From: Sphingopyxis sp.
GTDB lineage: Bacteria > Pseudomonadota > Alphaproteobacteria > Sphingomonadales > Sphingomonadaceae
Assembly: GCA_016793775.1 (NCBI GenBank)
Contig: JAEULK010000050.1
Location: forward strand, 1-64,000
Length of the DNA: 64,000 bases
Reading direction: 5' to 3'
Shown here: piece after piece, positions 1 through 7,693 of the stretch
Layout: the number at the start of each line of letters is the position of its first letter
Position numbering within the stretch: the first letter of the stretch is position 1
Position numbers and translations under genes: made by a program
The notes under the pieces: model-generated
Told to the model about the DNA's origin: nothing
The model's input: only the letters and a program-made list of their open reading frames with translations
The model's database searches: none

Positions 1-242
1 CGTGGTCATCTTGGGATCGCCGAACACGGTCGGCCATTCGCCGAAGGCGAGGTTCGTGGTGATGATGACGCTGGTCCGCTCATAAAGCTTGCTGATGAGG
101 TGGAACAGCAACTGCCCTCCCGAGCGGGCGAACGGCAGATATCCAAGCTCGTCGAGCACGATCAGGTCGAGCCGCGACAGCTGCGCCGCCAGGGTCCCGC
201 CTTTGCCGATCCGGGTCTCCTCTTCGAGGCGTGTCACCACCG
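1..242 (-). pseudogene. istB: IS21-family IstB helper ATPase, 5'-truncated remnant
   Basis: The reverse strand encodes a typical IstB core: [14 protein letters not shown], then [14 protein letters not shown] (the Walker B region of the AAA+ transposition helper), then [17 protein letters not shown]. IstB loads the IS21 transposase onto target DNA. The reading frame opens only at about position 242, with an in-frame stop just upstream, so the N-terminal third including the Walker A loop is missing. The C-terminus runs off the left edge of the window. No istA is visible. The upstream break coincides with the stop codon of the AT-rich ORF next door, so this is probably a decayed insertion remnant; a complete element beyond the left edge is excluded by the missing N-terminus. 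Confidence 0.85.
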
Positions 243-593
243 AAATTCAGGATCGACGGTTTCGGTCTCGGCCGCTTGGTGTTTGGTGTCGCTATTCGAT
301 AGGCTCCAAAAGCGAATGACCCGATTACCCCAAATGTCGGGCGCTGGCCGATAATCCAGTCGTTCCAAATCACCCCTACGGGACAACGCGCTTAGTTCCT
401 GAGCCATGCGGGAAAAAGCGGTATAATGACTACCAGCACCTTTTCCGCCCTCTCCATACAAATCATCCAAATCTTTCCATAGAAGTGGATATTGCTCTCG
501 AAACCTTTGAATAAAATCGAATGTCGAAAAGGCAAAATCTGGAAAAGATTTTGCCACAGCAAAAACGGCCAGCTTCATTTCTCGTTCGTCCAT
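234..593 (-). CDS. Hypothetical protein, AT-rich, possibly truncated at the IS junction
   Basis: This is a 119-residue soluble protein with no family I recognise. It is rich in aromatic and charged residues and has no signal peptide or membrane segment. A purine-rich GGAAGGG sequence lies just upstream of the ATG and supports the start. Its base composition is clearly lower in GC than the rest of the window, which suggests recent acquisition. The last codons (DPEFRW then stop) coincide with the point where the istB remnant begins, so the natural C-terminus may have been lost and replaced by IS sequence. No function can be assigned. Confidence 0.5.
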   Translation of the reverse strand: MDEREMKLAVFAVAKSFPDFAFSTFDFIQRFREQYPLLWKDLDDLYGEGGKGAGSHYTAFSRMAQELSALSRRGDLERLDYRPAPDIWGNRVIRFWSLSNSDTKHQAAETETVDPEFRW

Positions 594-750
594 GCTTTTT
601 TCCCTTCCCCGCTCGGTTGCGATCGCGTCGTAAAAAAATGACCTTGCTCGTCAAACTCGTGTTTTTCAAAAGTCAGGTTCAGAGTTTCTCCATCGAATTT
701 ACTTAATCATGTTCCATGCGAAGTGAAAGCTTTTGGGCGACGCCACCGCC

Positions 751-1458
751 CTACGACCGCCGCATCTTCAGCCACCCCGCCTCCCCCGTCCACACCTGCT
801 TGAGCGCCGCGTCGGTCGCGGCGGCCTCGGCTTTGTTGCCGAGTTTCGCCTCGGCCATCTTCAGCCCGTAGAGCGCCCAGCCGTCGTTGGGGGCCTCGAA
901 CAGTGCTTTGCGGAAGGCGGCGCGGGCGTCTTCGTAGCGATGGGCGGAATAGAGCGCGGCGCCGCGCGACTGGGCGACGGGGAAATACCAGATCGGCGGC
1001 TCGTTATAGGGGATGGTCGCCTCGATCTTTTCGGCAGCCTCGAACAAGCGCGACCGCCTTTATCGGATCGCCGCGCCAATGCGCCGCCCTCCCCACCGCC
1101 ACCAGCGTCGCGAGGCGGATGACGTCGGGAGCCGGCAAGCCGAGGCCGGTCATCGCGGTGACCGCGGGCGAAGTCTCCAGTTCGCGCATCGCGGCAATCT
1201 CGGCGGCGAACTCCTTGTCCTTGCGCAATTCCGCATAAGCGATGGCGCGGGCATAATGACGCATCGCCTCGACATAGGCGAGGTCGGACGGTTGCTGGGT
1301 GCCCGCCAATATCTGGGCCGGGGCGGCATATTGGGCGAGCGCGAAGGCGGGCGCGGCGTCGCGAGGGTCGCTGCGGAGAAGGTTACGGGCCGCTCGGCGG
1401 CGCTGGAGATGGTGACCGCCATCGCGGCGGTGGTCGCGAGCGTGAAAAGCTTGAACAT
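751..1458 (-). pseudogene. TPR-repeat periplasmic protein, two apparent frameshifts
   Basis: Three reading-frame segments join into one protein. The first is a signal peptide (MFKLFTLATTAAMAVTISSA). The second is a helical stretch (LAYVEAMRHYARAIAYAEL and following). The third is a TPR-like C-terminus (AALYSAHRYEDARAAFRKAL). One break is an apparent extra base near 1046-1047: removing one A restores ALFEAAEKIEATI. The other lies between about 1350 and 1420, just after the signal peptide. Tetratricopeptide repeats normally mediate protein-protein contacts. The gene follows the dmeF gene on the same strand with a 78-bp gap. It is either a true pseudogene or a victim of sequencing indels; the intact codon character on both sides of each break leaves both options open. 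Confidence 0.65.
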
Positions 1459-1536
1459 CGGCGAGGCCCCCCATGCTCATCGTGGATGCGCGCGCGAGGC
1501 TATACCGGGGCCGGGGCGATGTCCATGCGGGGGCGG

Positions 1537-2457
1537 TTAGCGGGCTTCGACGGTGAGGTGCGCGATTTCGGGAATGGCTGTGAGCCGCTGGCGGACGCTT
1601 TCGCAATCGCCGCCCTCGACCGAGACGATCGCGGCATGCGCGGCGGGGCCGACGCGCCAGACATGGAGATCGGCGAGGCGAAGGTCGCCCTGCGCTTCGA
1701 GGATGGCGCGGATATTGGCCTCGAGCGCGGGCTCGCTGCTGTCGAGCAGCACTGCGGCGGTGTCGCGGATCAGCGTCCAGGCCCAGACCGCGATAACGAC
1801 CGAGCCGACGATGCCGATGACGGGATCGAGCCACACCCAGCCGAGATAGCGCCCGCCGAGCAAGGCCGCGATCGCCATCACCGAGGTCAGCGCGTCGGCA
1901 AGGACATGGACATAGGCCGAGCGCATATTGTTGTCGCCGTGGCGCGCGGGCTTGGCGTGATCGTGATGATGGTCGTGGTCGTGCGCGTGGCCGTGGTGAT
2001 GGCCGCCGAGCAGGACGGCGCAGACGATGTTCACGACCAGGCCGATCGTCGCGACGACGGTGGCGTCCAGGAAATCGACCGGGCGCGGGTCGATCAGCCG
2101 CTGCGCGGACTCGAACGCGATACCCAGCGCGACGAAGCCGAGGATCAGCGCCGAGGCGAAGCTCGCGAGGTCGCCGACCTTGCCGGTCCCGAAGCTGTAG
2201 CGCGGATTGCGGGCGTGCTTGCGCGCATAGGCATAGGCGATCGCCGCGATGCCGAGCGCGCCGGCGTGGGTCGCCATATGGAAACCGTCGGCGAGCAGCG
2301 CCATCGAGTTGAAGGCGAGGCCCGCGACGATCTCCGCCACCATCATCACCGCGGTGATCGCGACGACCCACAGGGTGCGGCGGCCATTTTCGTCATGGCC
2401 GAGGCCGAGGAATACATGGTCATGGGTCAGGCCGCCCAACTGGCTATCGAAAGACAT
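1537..2457 (-). CDS. dmeF: Cation diffusion facilitator, DmeF type
   Basis: This is a 306-residue inner-membrane metal/proton antiporter of the CDF family. The N-terminus (THDHVFLG) and the first metal-site helix (LLADGFHMATHAGAL, residues 55-69) match the DmeF subgroup, whose studied members export Co2+ and sometimes other divalent metals. The second metal-site helix YVHVLADALTS (182-192) supplies the other His/Asp pair. A histidine-rich cytoplasmic loop (about 153-168) sits between transmembrane segments 4 and 5, as is typical. The start ATG is preceded by an AGAGG motif. It begins only 30 bases after the stop of the GDT1-type exporter, so it is probably co-transcribed with that gene and under the same Mn2+ riboswitch. 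That context makes manganese a candidate substrate. Confidence 0.9.
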   Translation of the reverse strand: MSFDSQLGGLTHDHVFLGLGHDENGRRTLWVVAITAVMMVAEIVAGLAFNSMALLADGFHMATHAGALGIAAIAYAYARKHARNPRYSFGTGKVGDLASFASALILGFVALGIAFESAQRLIDPRPVDFLDATVVATIGLVVNIVCAVLLGGHHHGHAHDHDHHHDHAKPARHGDNNMRSAYVHVLADALTSVMAIAALLGGRYLGWVWLDPVIGIVGSVVIAVWAWTLIRDTAAVLLDSSEPALEANIRAILEAQGDLRLADLHVWRVGPAAHAAIVSVEGGDCESVRQRLTAIPEIAHLTVEAR

Positions 2458-2487
2458 GCGCTGCGACCTCTTGTTCCCGCCCGTCCT

Positions 2488-3057
2488 CTATAGCCAGCCC
2501 GCGGTCTGCGCCAAGACCCAGATGCCGATGACGAGGAACAGGCCCGCCGCGACGCGCCGCACCGTGTCCAGATTGACGCGCTTGAGCAGTTCGTGGCCGA
2601 GGAAGATCGCGGGGACATTGGCGATCATCATGCCGAGCGTGGTGCCCGCGGTGACGAGCGGCACGCTGTGATATTGCGCGCCGAGCGCGATCGTCGCGAC
2701 CTGGGTCTTGTCGCCCATCTCGACGAGGAAGAAGGCGATCAGCGTGGTCAGGAAGGCGCCGAAACGCGGCTTGGGCGCCTCGTCGTCGTCGAACTTGTCG
2801 GGGATCAAGGTCCAGGCGGCCATGGCGATGAAGCTGGCGCCGATCGCGTAGCGGAAGACCGGGCTGTCAAGGAAGGCGGCGGCCGAGGCGCCGAGCAAAG
2901 CGGCGAGCGCGTGGTTGGCGAGGGTCGCCACGAGAATGCCGAATATGATCGGCAGTGGTTTGTTGAAGCGCGTCGCGAGCAGGATCGCGAGCAATTGCGT
3001 CTTGTCGCCGATCTCGGCGAGCGCGACGACGGCGGTCGAGGTGAAGAGGGCTTCCAT
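2488..3057 (-). CDS. GDT1/TMEM165-family Mn2+ exporter
   Basis: This 189-residue membrane protein has the two inverted copies of the family signature, EIGDKTQ (residues 15-21) and EMGDKTQ (113-119). The Glu and Asp residues of these motifs form the cation path. It has about six transmembrane helices, and a soluble acidic linker (DKFDDDEAPKPR) separates the halves. Bacterial members (MneA, MntX) export Mn2+. An upstream in-frame ATG exists at 3207, but the start at 3057 is preferred: it gives the normal family N-terminus, has GGAG just upstream, and leaves the leader free to hold the yybP-ykoY riboswitch found there. The dmeF gene follows 30 bases downstream. Confidence 0.9.
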   Translation of the reverse strand: MEALFTSTAVVALAEIGDKTQLLAILLATRFNKPLPIIFGILVATLANHALAALLGASAAAFLDSPVFRYAIGASFIAMAAWTLIPDKFDDDEAPKPRFGAFLTTLIAFFLVEMGDKTQVATIALGAQYHSVPLVTAGTTLGMMIANVPAIFLGHELLKRVNLDTVRRVAAGLFLVIGIWVLAQTAGWL

Positions 3058-3062
3058 CGAGA

Positions 3063-3123
3063 AACTCCGGGGCCGGGCGGCGTTGCGATTCCAACGGACA
3101 TCGAAACCCGCCGCCCGGCCCGG
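3063..3123 (-). promoter_or_regulatory. Leader hairpin next to the exporter start (likely expression platform)
   Basis: An almost perfect GC-only stem of about 15 bp pairs 3067-3082 with 3109-3123. A small inner hairpin lies between the arms. The 3' arm ends in the GGAG that precedes the ATG at 3057. Placed between the Mn2+ aptamer and the start codon, the hairpin could hide the ribosome site or act as a terminator-like switch. No U-tract follows, so translational control is the more likely reading. Confidence 0.55.
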
Positions 3124-3136
3124 ACGTGGGATCGAT

Positions 3137-3249
3137 GCCATTGGTCTCGCCCAAGCGCGTCGCGCGCTTCCACCGCACCACGGCCTCTCGACCGAGTATG
3201 TTGACACGGTGGCCCGTCCGGATGGACGGCTGGCTACTCCCCAGATGAC
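3137..3249 (-). promoter_or_regulatory. yybP-ykoY (Mn2+-sensing) riboswitch
   Basis: Read on the minus strand, the three conserved blocks of this aptamer appear in order: GGGGAGTAGC, then GTCAACATACTCG, then GGGCGAGACC. A closing P1 helix can be drawn: GTCATCTGG (3241-3249) pairs with CCAATGGC (3137-3144) with one bulged C. Helices between the blocks are also complementary, for example GCCGTCC with GGACGGGC. The class binds Mn2+ and switches on Mn2+ efflux genes, which agrees with the GDT1-type exporter immediately downstream. The 5' arm overlaps the last codons and the stop (GGG GAG TAG) of the upstream lipoprotein gene. Confidence 0.9.
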
Positions 3250-3464
3250 TTGGGCGCGGTAGCGGGCGGCGCTTCGGCTGGCAAGGGCTTTGGCTCGGCC
3301 TCTCCGGCGTCGCGTGCGGCCTTGTCGGCGGCGGCGATGTCGGCGTCCATCGCCTTGGCGCGCGTGTCGATCTCGCTGGTCGCCTTTTCATAGCGGTCGT
3401 CGAACTTCGGCTCCTCGCCGCACGCGGCGAGGAGCAAAGGCAGGAGGAGCAAGGCGGCGCGCAT
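3234..3464 (-). CDS. Small lipoprotein downstream of tamB
   Basis: This is a 76-residue protein with a lipoprotein signal peptide (MRAALLLLPLLLAAC; lipobox LAAC at 12-15, acylated Cys15). A short charged, Ala/Pro-rich and probably disordered segment follows. There is no recognisable domain. Its ATG overlaps the tamB stop by one base (TGATG), so translation is probably coupled to TamB and the protein may belong to the same envelope operon. The stop codon lies inside the conserved 5' block of the downstream Mn2+ riboswitch. The membrane anchor is clear; the function is unknown. Confidence 0.75.
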   Translation of the reverse strand: MRAALLLLPLLLAACGEEPKFDDRYEKATSEIDTRAKAMDADIAAADKAARDAGEAEPKPLPAEAPPATAPKSSGE

Positions 3465-6400
3465 CAATAGTCCTTGCGGTAACGGACGCTGAAATTGGTC
3501 TGGCCCGAGCCGCCCGCCTGGCTGAGGATCGAGAGCGCCGGGGTCAGGCTGATTTCGAGCTGGGTCGCGGTGTAGCCGCGGCCGTCGGTGATCACCTCGA
3601 GATAGATGTCGTTGGTGATATGCTGGCCGGCGGCGAGCGCGGTGCCCCTGCCCTGCGTGTCGTCGGGGCCGAGGACGCGGAGGCGGTCGATGCCGGTCGC
3701 CGATTGCAGCGCGCCGAGCGGGCTCAAACCGCCGCTGCCGCGCAGGCTGTTGAGCGAGGCGGCGAGTTGCACCGCCTGGAGCGGCGACAGCGCGGTGATC
3801 GAATCGCCGAAAAGGATGCGCGAGACGATCTCGTCCTGCGGCAGGCCGGGAATGCTGGAGAAGGCGATCTGCGGGTTCTGGGCGCGGCCCGACACGTTGA
3901 CGGTGACGGTGACATTCTCGATCGTGTCGCTGGCGATCAGGCGGATCGACGGGTCGAAGGCGTCGCCGGTCGGGAAATTCACCCGCCCCTCGGTCAGCTC
4001 GAACGAGCGACCCGCGAAGCCCAAGGTGCCGCGCACGAGTTCGATCTCGCCGGTGACGCGCGGCGCCTGGGTCGTGCCCTTGAGCGTGACGTCGGCCTGC
4101 CATTCGGATTCGAGGCCCATGCCGCTGACATAGATTTCGTCGGTCGCGCGCAAGCGAATGTCGAGGCGGATGAGGTCGAACAGGCTGGTGCCGACCGAGG
4201 CGAGCCCGTCGCCGCTGATCCGCGGGCGACCCGCGGGCGGCTTGCGGCGGACGCCGGTGAGCACGGGCACGCTCGCCGCGCCTTGACGGACGATCTTATA
4301 GCGCGTTTCGGGAAGGCGCAGGTCGCCCGAGAGCAAGGCGGTCTGGCCCGCGACCTTTTCGAGCGTGAGATTGCCCGTGGCGCGCGCCGACAGGTCGTCG
4401 CTGCGCGCGAGGCGGGCGTTGTCGAGCACCGCGTCGATCTTCATCGGATAGCCGCTGTCCCTTGCGAGGCTGACATAGCCCGACGCCTTGACTGTGCCGT
4501 CGCCGGCGGTCGCGGTGAGCTGCTCGATCTCGACCCGGTCGCCCGAGAAGCGGCCGTTGACGACCATGTTGGTCAGCCGCGTGCCATAGGTGATATTCTC
4601 ATAGGTCAGCGCATTGCCGCGGATGACACCGTCGAGGCACGGGTCCGACAGGCGGCAGCTGAAGTCGGCGGCGACGGCGATCGGCCCGCCGAGGCGCTGG
4701 TCGCCCGAGCCGACGAAGGAGAAGAGCGTGTCGGCGGGGCCGTTGTAGCGGATGCCGCCCGAGAGCGGCGCGGCTTGCAAGCGGGTCATCCAGGTTCCGG
4801 TGCCCGGCGGGAGCGGGCGGAGCGAGGCCTGCAAGCGGCCGATGACGCTGCCGCGCTTGCGCATCACCGCGCTCGCCTCGCCGCCGTCGGCGAGCAATTT
4901 GCCGGCGAAATTGACGTCGACGGGCTGGCTGACCGTCGCGGCGGTGGTGCGGGTGAAGCCGGTAATCGTCAGGCGGGCGTCGGCGCGCGGGAAGCTGCTG
5001 CTGCTCGCCTGTTCGAAATCGATGCTGCCCGTGGCGCGGCCGCCGAGGCCCATGTCGGGATAGATGGCGTTGAGGAGCGACAGGTTGACGCGGTCGAGGC
5101 GGCTTTGCAGCATGATGCCGTCGCCGAAGCGCCCCGCGAGCCGCGCGCTGCTGCCGCGGCCGAAATCGACGTTGGTGGGGAGCAGTTCGTAGCCGTCCTT
5201 GCCGGGAATGATGCGCGCCGGGCTGGTGGTACGGAAATTGATCCCGGTCGCGCGGCCCTGCACCGAGGCACGCCAGAGTTCGGGGGTCAGGTCGGCGTTG
5301 GCGGCGACGCGGAAGGGCACGCCGCTCGTCCCCTCGACCAAGGCCTGCGCCTTGCCCGCGCCATTTTGATAATCGATCTTCACGCGGCCGACCGCGATGT
5401 TGAAATCCCGAATTTTCGTCTGCGCGATCTGGATGTCGGCGATGACGCGCGGGCGATCGTAAAGGATCATGTCGGCATCGACGATCGCCGAGCCGATCGC
5501 GAGTTGGGCGGGACCGGGAAGCACCACATTGTTGGCGCGGACGTTGATCGCGGCGGCCTGATATTGGCCGGCGGCGCTGAGCCGGACGAGGCCACCGAGA
5601 CCCTGTCCCGAGGCGTCGAGCTGGCCGACGAAGGGGCCGGCGGCGCTCTGCACGAGGCGGCCCTTGAAGCCGATGCCCGACAGGTCGCCGCGCTCGATAT
5701 CGATGGTGAGCGGGCCTTTGGCGGTGAGCAACACGACGTCGGCAGCGAGCGGGCCGTAATCGGTGTCGCCGGTGGCGGCGAGGCGGTAGCCGCCGGCCGC
5801 GCCGGTGATCCGCGCGACGAGATTCTGGAGCCCGATACCGAGGCCGGGACGGTCGGCGGTGAGCGTTGCCCGCGGATCGGTGATCGTGCCCGCGAGTTGC
5901 AGGCCGAGCGGACCATATTGGGTCGAGGAGGCGCGCGCGACGATCTGGATCTGGCCGTTGGGGTTGTAGTTCCCCTGCCCGCTGGTCACCCGCATCAGCG
6001 GGGCGTTGAGGCGGAGGTTGGCGAAGCGGATGATACCGTCGGTGCCGTAGCGCACATCGCCCGACGCGGTGGCATTGCCGCCGAGGACGTTGCGGACGCC
6101 CGAGTTGAAGAGCTGGGTCGAGCGCGCGCGGACGCGGCCGACGATCTCGAATCCGCCGTTCGGTGCGGTTTTCAGATCGGCGTCGGTGTCGATGTCGAAG
6201 ACGCCGACGCTTTCGATGCGATAATCGTCGATCCGACCGTCGATGGCGCCGGTGTAGAAGCCGCGGTTGAGGTCGGCGACGAGGATCGCCTTGGCGTCGA
6301 TGCGGCTCGATTTCAGGCGCATATTGTCGCTGAGCAGGCGACCGTCCTTATAGGCGAGGTCGCCGTCGAGGCGGACGTTGACCAATGTGCCGCCCGCGAC

Positions 6401-7693
6401 GACATCGAGCCCGCGGATGCGCGTCGCCCGGCCCGCGACAGGGATGAAGATCTGGTCGGGATCGACGCGCGCCTTGCCCGAGAGGCTGAGCGCCTCGACG
6501 ACGATGTCGTTGACCGCGAGGCTGGTGGCGTTCGCCCGATATTCGACCGTTGGCAGGCGGAATTCGCCGTCGAGCTTTGCCTGCGCGCGCAATCCGCTGC
6601 CGCGCATATAGGGCGCGATGGCGCCGGGCTTGAGCAGGACGAAGGCGATTTGCAGCCCGTCGTAGCGGCTGGTGCCAAGATCGATGCCGCCGCTGAGCCC
6701 GACGCGCGCCGCGTCGGACGACAGACGGCCGTCGAGGCCGACCTTGCGTTCGTCGAGCCGCGCGGTGAGTTCGATCGCGGTTTCGGCGCCGAGCATGTCG
6801 GCGACGGGGCCGGCGGCGAGCAGGCGCGACGGTTGCGCGGTGCCCTTGACCGCGAAAGTGCCGTCGCGCGCGGCGAGGCCGAGGCGGGCGAGCGGCGCTG
6901 TGCCGAGATTGCCGGCGAGCGTGCCGGTCCAGGCCTTCCAGTCGCCCTTGCCCGAGAGTTTGGCGGTCAGCGGTTCCTTGAAGCCGCCCATCGCCGCAAG
7001 CACACCGCCCTGCGGGGCGTTGATGTCGAGATCGACGTCGAACCGATTGGATTCGGGAACGGCGTCGAGGATGAGCGCGAGCTTGTCGCCCTTGGCCTCG
7101 GCGCCGATCGTCTCGGCATTGGCGGTGATCTGGGCGCGGCGGTCGGCGATGGCGATCTTGCCCGTCAGGCGCGCTTCCTGGCGCTGGCCGGCGACGGGGG
7201 CTTCGAAGACGAAGCGATCGACCTGGAGTTTGGCGACGTCGATATCGATGTCCGGCAGCAAGGGCTCGCCGGTGTCGGGCACGGGCTTGAACGCGGGAAC
7301 CCGCTGCATGATGATCGTTTGCGCGGTCGCCGAGCGGATATCGATATGGTTCGAGAGATAGGCGAAGGGGCGCCAGTCGAGCCGGACCTCGGGCGAGCGG
7401 AGGAAAACGCCCTTGGTATCGGACAGTGTCAGGTCGCGGATCGCCATGACGCTGAACAGCGAGCCGTCGAGCCGGCCGATACCGATCTTCATGCCGTTCT
7501 GGAATTCGAGCTTTTCGACCTGGGTGACGACGAAGCGCCGCCCCGCATCGCTGTTGAGCCCGATCAGGAACAGGCCGACCAGCGCGATCAACCCGAGGAC
7601 GGCGATCGCGGTCCAGCGCGCGATGCGGCGCGGCCAGGACGGTTTCGCCGTCTGCGGCGGCGGCCTGTCGTCGAAGGCGTCGTCGTCGGCCAT
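3464..7693 (-). CDS. tamB: Translocation and assembly module inner-membrane protein TamB
   Basis: This 1409-residue protein is anchored by one N-terminal transmembrane helix (about residues 26-47, WTAIAVLGLIALVGLFLIGL). A very long repetitive beta-strand-rich region follows, ending in the conserved C-terminal DUF490/TamB domain (ending in TNFSVRYRKDY). The length fits the family. TamB is an AsmA-like bridge that spans the periplasm and works with TamA in outer-membrane protein insertion and, from later work on the family, lipid transfer. The start ATG overlaps the tamA stop by one base, so the two are translationally coupled. Confidence 0.93.
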   Translation of the reverse strand: MADDDAFDDRPPPQTAKPSWPRRIARWTAIAVLGLIALVGLFLIGLNSDAGRRFVVTQVEKLEFQNGMKIGIGRLDGSLFSVMAIRDLTLSDTKGVFLRSPEVRLDWRPFAYLSNHIDIRSATAQTIIMQRVPAFKPVPDTGEPLLPDIDIDVAKLQVDRFVFEAPVAGQRQEARLTGKIAIADRRAQITANAETIGAEAKGDKLALILDAVPESNRFDVDLDINAPQGGVLAAMGGFKEPLTAKLSGKGDWKAWTGTLAGNLGTAPLARLGLAARDGTFAVKGTAQPSRLLAAGPVADMLGAETAIELTARLDERKVGLDGRLSSDAARVGLSGGIDLGTSRYDGLQIAFVLLKPGAIAPYMRGSGLRAQAKLDGEFRLPTVEYRANATSLAVNDIVVEALSLSGKARVDPDQIFIPVAGRATRIRGLDVVAGGTLVNVRLDGDLAYKDGRLLSDNMRLKSSRIDAKAILVADLNRGFYTGAIDGRIDDYRIESVGVFDIDTDADLKTAPNGGFEIVGRVRARSTQLFNSGVRNVLGGNATASGDVRYGTDGIIRFANLRLNAPLMRVTSGQGNYNPNGQIQIVARASSTQYGPLGLQLAGTITDPRATLTADRPGLGIGLQNLVARITGAAGGYRLAATGDTDYGPLAADVVLLTAKGPLTIDIERGDLSGIGFKGRLVQSAAGPFVGQLDASGQGLGGLVRLSAAGQYQAAAINVRANNVVLPGPAQLAIGSAIVDADMILYDRPRVIADIQIAQTKIRDFNIAVGRVKIDYQNGAGKAQALVEGTSGVPFRVAANADLTPELWRASVQGRATGINFRTTSPARIIPGKDGYELLPTNVDFGRGSSARLAGRFGDGIMLQSRLDRVNLSLLNAIYPDMGLGGRATGSIDFEQASSSSFPRADARLTITGFTRTTAATVSQPVDVNFAGKLLADGGEASAVMRKRGSVIGRLQASLRPLPPGTGTWMTRLQAAPLSGGIRYNGPADTLFSFVGSGDQRLGGPIAVAADFSCRLSDPCLDGVIRGNALTYENITYGTRLTNMVVNGRFSGDRVEIEQLTATAGDGTVKASGYVSLARDSGYPMKIDAVLDNARLARSDDLSARATGNLTLEKVAGQTALLSGDLRLPETRYKIVRQGAASVPVLTGVRRKPPAGRPRISGDGLASVGTSLFDLIRLDIRLRATDEIYVSGMGLESEWQADVTLKGTTQAPRVTGEIELVRGTLGFAGRSFELTEGRVNFPTGDAFDPSIRLIASDTIENVTVTVNVSGRAQNPQIAFSSIPGLPQDEIVSRILFGDSITALSPLQAVQLAASLNSLRGSGGLSPLGALQSATGIDRLRVLGPDDTQGRGTALAAGQHITNDIYLEVITDGRGYTATQLEISLTPALSILSQAGGSGQTNFSVRYRKDY

